A stretch of DNA of 64,000 nucleotides from Acarospora socialis (Eukaryota; Ascomycota; Lecanoromycetes; Acarosporales; Acarosporaceae), in NCBI GenBank assembly GCA_025617375.2, contig JAMYGW020000010.1, forward strand, positions 1,302,001-1,366,000, given 5' to 3'. Under the pieces are notes generated by a model. That model had not been told where the DNA came from. It worked only from the letters and a program-made list of their open reading frames with translations, and searched no databases. Position 1 is the first letter of the stretch, and each line of letters opens with the position of its first letter. Below, one piece after another: positions 55,288 to 64,000 of this stretch. Made by a program: the position numbers and the translations under genes.

Positions 55288-57108
55288 ATGTTGATCGGTA
55301 GATCTAAATTCATAATCAGGTCTATAACCTCTTCGTGGAGCAGCTTGAAGGCGTTGGGTCCTTCAGCTTTCCATGCTAGTAACATGATGAGGGACAAATC
55401 ATATACCAATGGCGACAGACCAGCCAAAAGGCATAAGGTCGAGCGCAAATCCATACAAGAGGGCTCCAATGAGGAAGTTCTCCTTGCAGATGTAAGGGAG
55501 TTACTTGCTATACGGCGGTCAAGTCAAGTCCCTGCTAAGAATGACAACGGTCTTTCAGACGTTCCTTCTGCGACGACGCTTGATGTTCTTCCAGAACGCT
55601 TCACCGAGGTTCAGGTGAAAATATCAGGGCTGTCCTCTACTGGGGATGGCCTCGGAACAACATCTGCCTCAGACCATGTCTTCGTGGTACCGTTCACAGC
55701 GCCGGGCGACACAGTAACAGCGAAAGTGATTACACATTTCCCCAAAAACTCATATACATTGGCGGACTTTGTCCGAGTCGTCGAGCCCTCACCACAACGT
55801 GACGACAGCCGCATACAATGTCCTTACTTTGCAACTTGCTCTGGCTGTCAGTTTCAGATGCTCTCGTACGAAGATCAACTTGCTCACAAGAAGACGATCA
55901 TCGAGAAAGCATACCGGAACTTTTCCGGTCTGACACCGGACGTTCTCCCTCGAGTTGGAGACACCATCGGCTCACCATTACAGTATGGATATCGTACAAA
56001 GCTAACGCCGCACTTTGACGGTCCCCCTGCGAGCAGAAGCCGTAAGGACAGGCGCAATGGAGTGCAGAGAAAAGGGTTTGAGGAGGTGCCGCCTATAGGG
56101 TTCATGGTGAAGGGAATGAGACGGACGCTGGATATTGAGGATTGTCCAATTGGGACGGATGCCGTAAGAATGGGCATGAAGAAAGAAAGGAAAAGAGTAG
56201 CGGAGGAACTGGGGAAGTATAAGAGAGGAGCAACATTGCTGTTGCGAGAGAGCACGAGGAGGATTCCGAAAGATACACACAGCAACGTTTCTCCTGACCC
56301 GAGCGAAGGCACGAAATGCCTGCAAGATGGGTCTGGTACCCCCAACGACAAATCAGCCACGGCACAGGGAGACCAAGCCGGAGTGATCTCCAAAGACTGC
56401 GGCCCATACATCGAAGAGAAGACCTGCATCACCGACTCCAACGCCACCACAACCGAATACATCGACTCCTTCCACTTCTCCAACCCCGCCGGCGCCTTCT
56501 TCCAAAACAACAACTCCATCCTCCCCACCTTCACCGCCTACATCCGCTCGCACATCCTCCCGCCCTCCAACCCCTCAAACGCAACCTCCACCGCAGACGC
56601 GACCCCGAACCCCCCCAAACCAATCAAATACCTCATAGACGCCTACTCCGGCTCCGGCCTCTTCACCATCACCCTCTCCTCCCTCTTCGCCGCCTCCACG
56701 GGCGTCGACATCGCCGACACCTCCATCGCCTCCGCCCGTCGCAACGCCCAGGCCAACGCCATCCCTAACGCTACCTTCCTGGCCGCCGACGCCTCCGCCC
56801 TCTTCGCGGCGGTCACGTACCCGCCCGACGAGACGGTCGTCGTCATTGATCCGCCGCGGAAGGGGTGCGATGAGGAGTTCTTGCGGCAGTTGTTGGCGTT
56901 CGGACCGCGGAGGGTCGTGTATGTGAGCTGTAACGTGCACACGCAGGCGAGGGATGTTGGGGTTTTGGTTACGGGCATTGAGGATGGAGGGGTGCGGTAT
57001 GAGGTCGAGAGTCTGAGGGGGTTTGACTTTTTCCCGCAGACGGGACATGTCGAGGGGGTGGCGGTTTTGAATCGGAGAGAAGTAATGGAGGGTGGGGAAG
57101 TGGTGTAG
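55288..57108 (+). CDS. TRM2: tRNA (uracil-54-C5)-methyltransferase Trm2
   Basis: Makes m5U54 (ribothymidine) in the T-loop of tRNAs. Single exon; from 55288 the product has 606 aa. A TRAM domain lies at about residues 90-160. It is followed by a cysteine cluster (CPYFATCSGCQFQM) as in RlmD/TrmA relatives, FRNFSG-like and YGYRTKLTPHFDGP blocks, the SAM loop DAYSGSGLFTITLSS, DPPRKGCDEEFL, and the catalytic-cysteine motif YVSCNVHTQARDV. Three in-frame ATGs precede the core: 55177, 55288 and 55384. The peptide from 55288 (MLIGRSKFIIRSITSSWSSL) looks like a mitochondrial presequence, while 55384 (MMRDKSYTNG) would give a form starting near a basic KRHK motif. Alternative starts could serve both compartments. 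G- and C-rich blocks alternate. Confidence 0.92.
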   Translation: MLIGRSKFIIRSITSSWSSLKALGPSAFHASNMMRDKSYTNGDRPAKRHKVERKSIQEGSNEEVLLADVRELLAIRRSSQVPAKNDNGLSDVPSATTLDVLPERFTEVQVKISGLSSTGDGLGTTSASDHVFVVPFTAPGDTVTAKVITHFPKNSYTLADFVRVVEPSPQRDDSRIQCPYFATCSGCQFQMLSYEDQLAHKKTIIEKAYRNFSGLTPDVLPRVGDTIGSPLQYGYRTKLTPHFDGPPASRSRKDRRNGVQRKGFEEVPPIGFMVKGMRRTLDIEDCPIGTDAVRMGMKKERKRVAEELGKYKRGATLLLRESTRRIPKDTHSNVSPDPSEGTKCLQDGSGTPNDKSATAQGDQAGVISKDCGPYIEEKTCITDSNATTTEYIDSFHFSNPAGAFFQNNNSILPTFTAYIRSHILPPSNPSNATSTADATPNPPKPIKYLIDAYSGSGLFTITLSSLFAASTGVDIADTSIASARRNAQANAIPNATFLAADASALFAAVTYPPDETVVVIDPPRKGCDEEFLRQLLAFGPRRVVYVSCNVHTQARDVGVLVTGIEDGGVRYEVESLRGFDFFPQTGHVEGVAVLNRREVMEGGEVV

Positions 57109-57514
57109 AATAGCATCCAGATGGATGACAAGATCTTGGTTAGATTAAAACATGTGTGGCGTGTGGGCACGCATAGCTCACACCATTTTCATCTCATTCG
57201 TGTCTCATCTCATTCAATTAGCGGAGTCAGTAACGTGCTGTTTTGGGACGTGCCCCTTGCAGATGTGCCGCTGACGAGCTATACACTGTACTGCGACTCG
57301 TACGCCTTCATCTAGGAGAGAGAGTTTATCCGGCCAGGACAGGACTGTGAGAAAAAGCGATGTTGGGAAAGGCCCATGACTCCGCAGCAGATGAAGCAAG
57401 GAACCAAGCAAGTAGGAGAGCGCTTAGGTGTATGATCGCCAAAACATCGCGACGTAGCACTAGAGGAGGAAATGCTACTGGGTCACACTCCGCTACTCCT
57501 TGACTCCGCCATCG
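57109..57514. other. Intergenic between convergent TRM2 and kinase gene
   Basis: 406 bp of 3' flanks; nothing recognised. Confidence 0.5.
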
Positions 57515-59646
57515 CTACCGCCCATCCCTTACGCTCCCTTTCCCGTCGCCGTGCTGGTGCTCTTGCTGATGATGCTCCTCCCCATCGTGATGCAGCGTAA
57601 CGCTGTTGAACTCCTCGAACGGATCCGCAATCTCCGCCCCGGGAGTCGCCAGGCCGGAGTCCAACGGGACGCCTTTGACGTTACTCGCACTGGAACTGAT
57701 GTCCACGCTCGCGCTTTCTTTGACGTTGCGGAAATTGATGGTGTCGGTTGCCCGCCCTTGGTGCGGGATCATGGGCGGCTTCATGTGTCGGAGGAGAGCC
57801 CACTGGGTGGCGCGGAAGAAAGGGTGCGTTTTCACGTCGGAGGCGCCGGCGCGTGATCCTAGGCGTCGCGCTTCGTCTTTGAAGAGAAGTTTGCGGATGA
57901 TGGATTTGCAGAGGCTGTGGTTGATTTAGCGGGTCAATGTGACGGTAATGTGGTATTTAGGCTTACCTGGATACTTGCGGCGCGCCGGTGAGTTCGGGAA
58001 ATGGTACGTCATCACGCAGGATGTTTGCGAAAGTGGCATTGCGGTTTTTGCCCTTGAATGGTGTTGTACCGAAGAGCATTTCGTAAATCAAAATGCCAAG
58101 CGTCCACCAATCCACGGCGCTGGTGTGACCACAGCCTTTGATCACTTCTGGGGCGATGTATTCCTCAGTCCCGACGAACGAGTTCGTTCGGAAGTTAGCT
58201 ATACACGATCTGGTGTCGATGGTAGGTAAAGAGGTAGGGGTCGCGCCGTTCCGGCCAACAATCATCGTAGGAGCACCGCCTGGATCGGATTGTTTTGAGA
58301 GGTCGAAATCTGATAACATAATATGGCCCGATTGATGGAGCAGGATATCTGGCGAAGTCAGTTGTCTGTGCCGGATGTGGAGCTTATGTGGTGCGTACTC
58401 TCTGGTTTCAAGTCTCTATATATGAAACCCATGAGATGAAGATACTCTAATGCAGCCGTAACTTCTGCCGCATAGAATCTTGCATCATCTTCAGGTATAC
58501 ACTTGCCGGGTCGAGTTTGTAGAGCTACAGCCGTCAGCTATTGAACGTCATCGTCGACTTTGAAAGACTTACCTCGAAAGAACTCTCCCCCACTGCAATA
58601 TTCCATACAAAGGTATAAATGATCTTCCGACTGGAACGAATGATAGAGGGTCACAATAAAAGGATGGTTGCTGGTCGCAAGGATCTCTTGCTCAGCTAAT
58701 GCACGCTTGATCTTGTTACGCTTGATCATCTCCTTCTTGCTCAAAACTGTAGCATATCAGCACCTGCGTAGCCTCCCAGTATGTTATCTAACTTACCCTT
58801 CATAGCATATAGCCTACTCGATTTCTTCTCTCTAACCAAGTATACCTTTCCCACGTCCCCTTTGCCGATCAACTTGATCTTATCGAAACTTCCCGGTCCA
58901 ACCTCCACATTTCTGACTTTGATTGAATTGGAACTGTATGTACGCCTGAACGCGATTGACTGTCGCAATTGACCAGCCGAGGTTACCGGATTACCTGTTG
59001 GAAGCGGTAGTAGATCACCTTTCGGCTGTTCTACCAGCCCCAACGTCGAATTGTTCTCCTGTTGTACCAGCGGCTCTTTGCCCAGCTCCGCCGTTGCAGG
59101 TCTCTCCAATTTGGCGGTCCCGAAAAGGCCTTGTGCGTTCGGTGCGGATGCTACCCGTCGAAGCTTTCGAGCCAGCTCTTCTTTGCCGGCCGTTGTAGCT
59201 TGATCATTGGCGCCACTCACAGCCTCCACCTTCAAGATGGGAGTATCCGGCGGTGATGGTGGTACGCTGTCATTGTTATGATGTCGTAAGGCTGGGGGCC
59301 CTTGATGAGCGAAGTAGGGATTCGCATGGGCGGTGGGCGACACACCATCGTCCAGCGGATTACCCTCACTGGCTACAGTGGCCGACCGGTTGCGGGTGAT
59401 GCTTGGGAGAAATCTTGATTGCCTGAAGGATGACTTGCTCTCCGCTTTTGGTGCCGTGGGACCATCATTGTTCGTAAGGGTGTTATTGTTTCCTAAGCTG
59501 TTGATCCTGAAGAAGTTCTTAATCTTTTGAGGGAAGTGATTTGAACCATTGGACTGCTTGCTCGATGACATAGAGAAGCCTGAAAAATTGCGCTTCTCGG
59601 AGGGTATAGCCGGCGAGGGCGACGAGGGGTTTAGAGACTGGGTCAT
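57515..59646 (-). CDS. AGC protein kinase of the Fpk1/Kin82/NRC-2 (flippase kinase) group
   Basis: Ser/Thr kinase; yeast Fpk1/2 phosphorylate phospholipid flippases and Neurospora NRC-2 represses conidiation. Five exons on the minus strand: 59646-58797, 58746-58573, 58524-58399, 58348-57967, 57914-57515, giving 643 aa; introns are 48-52 bp. Residues 1-250 are Ser/Pro/Asn-rich. The kinase domain starts at about 255 with [13 protein letters not shown]; then [14 protein letters not shown] (across intron 1), [16 protein letters not shown] (across intron 2), [19 protein letters not shown] (across intron 3) and SDFDLSK, with DFD in place of DFG as is usual in this group. The activation segment has the group's insert before [14 protein letters not shown]. 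The C-terminus carries [19 protein letters not shown] and a His/Gln-rich tail. Confidence 0.92.
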
Positions 59647-60511
59647 GAAGCCGTCTCAGCCGTCTGTTCAATGAAAGAAGTTGAGGAGGTATAGCGTGGT
59701 TGTACTGAACGGTTCATCGACAGAGAAACGCCGTCCGGAAGATGGGTAGTTGGATTGATTGGTAGATAGGTGGTGGAATGCACGATAGGTGACCACAATC
59801 CTTACGCCATCGTTGTACTGTGTTGATTTTGCAACAAATCGTGACCGTCGAGCCAAACAGTTAGCAGTTTGAAGGTGCAGCTGAGATGTGTACCTTATGT
59901 ACAAAGTACAGATGGCGTGTGGAAGAGCGCGAGATTCGCTGGAAGTTGCAGCATTTCAAGGCTAAGGTACGGAGTAGTAAGGTAGTCCCTCTGTGACCAG
60001 AAGTGGCCTTGCCCCCGGAGGCTGATACGTACCTGTACGAAGTACCTTAAGGTACTCACCGGGATAACCCGCTAACCAGAGTGCGAGTAGTCGAAGGCGG
60101 GGAAATCCGAGCTACGGACCACACCTTACCTTAAGGCACCTTGCCTAGGTATCTCATGGAGTATCTTGGACAGTGTGAAAGGAGCTCACTAGAATCCATC
60201 CGATATCTACCTTATACTTGGAATCCGTATCTCAGCATGTTATAGCAATGTTTGATGTGGAGTATACATGCGTCTTTTCGTGCTCTCCGGCGGGACCTCA
60301 CACGTCGGAGGTCAATCGCGGAACATTATACGGAACAGTCCGTTAGTGTCGCACGTGATACGAAAAGTCGCTCAGGAGTACTCTATCAGAGTTGCTTTTC
60401 TACATACACCCTTTGCCATAGTTGATAACTGCAGATATTGATACTGGAGGTCGAAAATGAATTTAGATGTTCATTTTCTTTCTACTGGCTTCAGCCTTCA
60501 ATTACAATCTA
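59647..60511. other. Intergenic upstream of the kinase gene, rich in AAGGTA motifs
   Basis: About 865 bp holding the kinase promoter and the amidase 3' flank. It includes the 16-bp palindrome AGTACCTTAAGGTACT at 60041-60056, several other ACCTTA/TAAGGT copies between 59960 and 60150, and a GGTACGGAGTAG motif at about 59966. Confidence 0.55.
60041..60056. promoter_or_regulatory. 16-bp perfect palindrome AGTACCTTAAGGTACT
   Basis: Perfectly self-complementary and surrounded by further ACCTTA repeats (for example CCTTACCTTAAGGCACCTT at about 60124). Lies about 400 bp upstream of the kinase start; could be a binding site for a dimeric factor. Function inferred only. Confidence 0.35.
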
Positions 60512-62404
60512 TCAAGTAATGTTTTGCGCTTTCAACGCGTCTGCAACCACTTCAACCATTTCTAGCACTTTCTCGTCCTCTAATCTGTGACCCATGAGCT
60601 GCAACGATACGGGAGCTCCGTGATAGAAGTCTGGGTCATAGTCTGCTTGGATCCGTCCATCGAGGTCATTCAACGGACTGAACCCATTTCGCTTTGCATC
60701 TAGCCTTTTGTCTGCGAATGTAACAGGAAATGTACACGCTGGCAGGTCTGGTTGACGTTAACTAGGTGGTACTGCACGTCGACTAGGAGCTCTTTACACT
60801 CACCTAAGAGGTTGGCAATTCCGGTGTAGCCAACGTAGGTGTTCTTTTGTGTCGTGCCCAATCTAGCGGCAGCCCACGGCGTGACTGCCATGATGATGCC
60901 ATCAAGAGGCTGTTTCCCGTCACTGCCGGTTGCTTGCCATCGGTCAAGATAAACTTTCTGCAGCTGGTTCTTCTTGAGAGTCATCATTCTCAATTTGGTC
61001 GGGCCAAGGGCACCTTCACCGGCTGCCGCGGCCACTTCATAGCCTTTCATTGCTTCGAAAACGGGCTCGCCAGTAGCATTCAGGAGGGAGATAATTGCTC
61101 CGCCACCTAGGTCATGGAACGCTGATATAAGAACGTCTACGATCTCGCCGTGATCAATTGGTGCCCTTGCGAGGTTAGTCCGAATATTGCATTTCGAGCC
61201 AATCTTGGGATGAGAAGCCCATCTCGAGCAAGAAGCGATGTCAACCGTGCTACTCACCAGCTTGATACTTCATGACCCGCTCCACGCAAGGCATCACTTA
61301 CGATCTTGATCGCCCGTTCGACAGGCGGATGGCATGTTACGATGCCATCGTCAGACCCAATGACTCCGAAACGCAGCTTCCTACCCTTTGGTTGAATCAC
61401 CTCGTACCTCCACGGTATAGGCAAGCACTTGGCATCTAGATTCCAGGGCGATACGTTCGAGGATAGCACTGCCTCACAGTACAGCTTGACGCTATTGAGT
61501 GACCTTGACATTGGCCCATTCACGGCGAGCACGAATTCTTGTCCTGGTATACCGGACTTGCCTCCCCAGCTTGGAAAGCGGCCGAAGGATGGCTTTAACC
61601 CGTACAGTTGACACCAAGCGCTGGGTATGCGGATACTACCCCCGATGTCCGTTCCAACTCCTAGTGGTGAACCTCGCATGGCAATTAGAGCACCCTCACC
61701 ACCAGAGGAGCCTCCCGGAGAGAGGGCGGTGTGAATTGGATTTCGCGTTTCACCCCATACGTTGTTGATTGTCTCCATCATCATCATGGCGACCGGAACG
61801 TTTGTCTTCACATAGAAGACCGCGCCAAGATCGCGCAGAATGCTGACCAAAACCGAATCCGCTTGTCCTTCGGTCGATTGATTGACATAGCACGCCATCC
61901 CAATGGATGCTGGGTGAGGGGTGGTAATGAAACAGTCCTTCAAGGAGAGTGGAAGGCCATGGAGAGGGCCGACCACAGATCCTGTACGCTCCAGATGATC
62001 ATCTAGGGATCTCGCCCTCGCTATTGCTTCTGAAAACAGGATCTCGGTGAGACAGTTCGTCTGTCACAGGCCTGTCAGTAACCTTAGCTTTACTGATATG
62101 ATTTCGAAACCTGGAGAAGATGCTATACCAATTGTTGTGCAACAGCGGCCGCTTTACAGAACGCTTCGACAACTTCCAAGGACGTCCAGATCTTTTCTCT
62201 TATCTTTAGGAGTATGTCTTCCGCTTCCGACTCAATTATCTCAATTTCTTCAAGAGTGAAGTGTTTCGAAGTCCTCGGTACAGTTGTAACATTCTGGGAT
62301 AGCTTCGAGACTGTTTCGTCTGGTAGTAAGTACGCGCTTGGTATGGCACTATCACGTCGATCTCTTGCGATCGCTCCTATTTCTTTATAAGACTTTCCTT
62401 CCAT
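60512..62404 (-). CDS. Amidase-signature family hydrolase (acetamidase-like)
   Basis: Amidase-signature enzyme hydrolysing an amide or similar bond. Four exons on the minus strand: 62404-62129, 62060-61258, 61165-60804, 60747-60512, giving 558 aa, the usual length for fungal acetamidase-like proteins; introns are 56-92 bp. The Ser-cisSer-Lys triad is present: Lys in GLPLSLKDCF, the Gly/Ser loop LSPGGSSGGEGALIAMRG, and the nucleophile serine in GVGTDIGGSIRIPSAW. Splicing joins AVAQQL to TNCLTEILFSEAI, GHEVSSW to APIDHGEI and GIANLL to DLPACTFPVTFAD, all family-typical. The last residues include FYHGAPVSLQLMGHRLEDEK. No signal peptide. It is head-to-head with the monooxygenase gene. Substrate unknown. 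Confidence 0.9.
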
Positions 62405-62779
62405 TGTTTCTGGTTGTTGTAGTCGGAGAAGCTGAATTTGTTAAGATGCCTCTTCCTTTACCATCGGGCTACGGAGTATTGACAGGCGAATTGCGGGGTG
62501 TCTTTGAGTTTGTGGGGTAGTTGCAACAGCATGCGAAAACCGTCAAGTTTTCGCAACACAGTCCATCAGCCTCTGCAGATGTGTGTAACGTTTTATAATT
62601 CGGTATTTATAAAAGTGGATAAATGCTGCTTTATCATCCTCAGAGCTCGGCGACAATGGCTCTAGAACGAACACAAGGGCTTGGTGGTACTACTTCCGGT
62701 ATCCGAGGCTCATCCCCAAAATTCACCCCGCCTTCGGTGACTACTCTTCCTTCTTCATCTTCAAAAGCATATCTGCATA
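62405..62779. promoter_or_regulatory. Bidirectional promoter region of amidase and monooxygenase genes
   Basis: 375 bp between divergent starts. The inverted pair GTTTTCGCAACA / TGCGAAAACCG-like segments at about 62530-62560 give a short imperfect hairpin. Shared control is plausible. Confidence 0.4.
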
Positions 62780-64000
62780 ATGGTCATACACTCGTCTATC
62801 GAAGTTGCCGGCAGTGCCTCGGACCCACCTAATGGGACTAACTCGTCCGTTGCGGCTTCAACATATGTGGAGCACGAGCAGGACTATGCACCCGCTATCA
62901 ACAACCGCGGTTATCAGATCTTAGAAGAGCCTCTAGGGAAGAAGCGGAGACTGAAAGTTATCATACTTGGCGCTGGGGCTTCAGGGATTGATTTCTTTAA
63001 GAACGCGGAAGAGAGATTGGAGAATGTCGAGATTCAGTGCTATGAGAAGAACAGCGATATCGGTGGCACTGTAAGTAAACAATCTCGAGGCCAAATATAG
63101 ACCTACATGCTGAGATTTACTTGCGGCATGCAGTGGTTCTCCAACAATTACCCAGGAGCTGCGTGTGACATACCTTCCGTGAACTACCAGTACAGCTGGC
63201 GGCCTACAACATGGTCCCAGTACTATAGTAGCTCACGGGAGATCTGGAGGTATCTGAAAGCGGTTGAACAGGAGAATAATTTCGTCAAGAAATATGTGAA
63301 ACTACAGCATGAGATTATGGCGGCAGAGTGGGACGCAGCAGCCGGACAGTGGGTTGTTCGGGTAAAAGATATTGAGGGAGGAAGGGAGTTCGAGGATAGG
63401 TCAGAGATCTTCATCAATGCCGGAGGGGTCCTTGATAATTGGAAATGGCCGGATATCGAAGGGTTCAAAACTTACCAGGGGAAGGTGATGCATACGGCGA
63501 ACTTTGATAACAGCTTTGACCTCACCGGACAAAGGGTTGCGGTCATTGGATGTGGTAGCAGCGGAGTCCAATGCATTGCCGCAATTCAGAGTCGTGTGTC
63601 AAAGCTGTATACTTGGGTCCGGAGTCCTATCTGGATAACGGCTGGTTTCGCTCAAAGGTTTGCTGGCAAGGATGGTGCCAACTTCAGTTATTCGGAACAG
63701 CAGAAACAGTGGCTTCGAGATAATCCGGACAAATACTTGGAATATCGGAAGGTCATCGAGTCAGAACTCAATCAGCGCTTTAAATTCATTATCAAGGGAA
63801 CCCCTGCGGCGGAGGAGGCTCGCACGTATTCGGAGAATGAAATGAGGCAGAAACTCGGACATGATCCGCGGTTGATCGACAAAGTCATCCCTAAAGATTT
63901 CAACGTCGGATGTCGTCGCCCAACACCTGGCAACGGCTTCTTGGAGGCATTGACAGCCAGCAACACAACTTGCTTCACCGATCCCATCGGCAAGGTCACG
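62780..64000 (+). CDS. Flavin-containing Baeyer-Villiger-type monooxygenase, 3' end outside the window
   Basis: FAD/NADPH monooxygenase expected to insert oxygen next to a carbonyl, or to oxidise a heteroatom. Join 62780-63070 and 63134-64000 gives 386 codons before the window ends; the intron is 63 bp and splices SDIGGT to WFSNNYPGAACDIPS. The FAD-binding Rossmann motif is VIILGAGASGIDF at residues 61-73. The BVMO fingerprint appears as FKTYQGKVMHTANFD, with Phe where Trp is usual. The second, NADPH-binding Rossmann motif is VAVIGCGSSGVQ. The start ATG at 62780 gives a polar lead of about 45 residues before the fold; an upstream in-frame exon cannot be excluded. Further domains lie outside the window. 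Confidence 0.88.

Noticed and set aside
58297-58310. DFD instead of DFG in the kinase as a sign of an inactive kinase
   Set aside because: DFD is normal in the Fpk1/NRC-2 group and plant AGCVIII kinases; all other catalytic motifs are intact.

Overview
The window is nuclear DNA of a filamentous ascomycete (Pezizomycotina). Genes are densely packed on both strands and cut by short spliceosomal introns, mostly 47-100 bp with GTANGT-like donors, CTNAY branch sites and YAG acceptors. Several products are restricted to or typical of this group: a HET-domain protein, DASH subunits Dad1 and Dad3, the UCS protein Cro1/She4, Ssp120, an Fpk1/NRC-2 type kinase and a DUF7708 protein. I cannot fix the class from sequence alone. 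Exon joins below were built by eye from splice signals, reading frame and family conservation.

Layout. 1-10.2 kb: 5'-truncated ALG2 (N-glycan assembly), EME1 (Mus81 partner), TRM12/TYW2 (wybutosine), SSP120 (secretory EF-hand) and LCB3 (sphingoid base phosphate phosphatase). 10.2-15.3 kb is an accessory and decaying pocket: an Ada-type repair gene with a frameshift and no methyltransferase active site, a flavin-reductase-like gene, and a DUF1203 gene split by a 287-bp hAT-like MITE with a perfect 8-bp target duplication. 15.3-31.8 kb: a 950-aa HET-domain gene, RHO4, DAD1, a small orphan gene, an arrestin-like gene, a PPIL3-type cyclophilin, ZPR1, a 2.7-kb sparse stretch and DBR1. 32.3-37.6 kb: a DUF7708 gene tail-to-tail with a DUF7025/AAA ATPase gene that appears to contain a 4-nt microexon. 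37.9-41.1 kb: SNM1 (RNase MRP) followed by a gene desert holding an array of 156-176 bp repeats. 41.4-64 kb: a VOC gene, CRO1, TFB4, a taspase-like hydrolase, ARP3, DAD3, mitochondrial uS5, TRM2, an Fpk1/NRC-2-like kinase, and a divergent amidase/Baeyer-Villiger monooxygenase pair, the latter cut by the window end.

Functional themes. Most genes are single-copy housekeeping genes: tRNA modification (TRM12, TRM2), RNA metabolism (DBR1, SNM1, PPIL3), transcription and translation factors (TFB4, ZPR1), the actin/Rho system (ARP3, CRO1, RHO4) and the kinetochore DASH ring (DAD1, DAD3). Between them lie islands of fast-evolving material: HET, DUF7708/AAA, broken Ada, MITE-split DUF1203, satellite array, and amidase/BVMO. 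The most unusual signals are the inferred 4-nt microexon, the undescribed satellite, the fresh MITE insertion, and repeated switches from C-rich to G-rich coding strand inside single genes.
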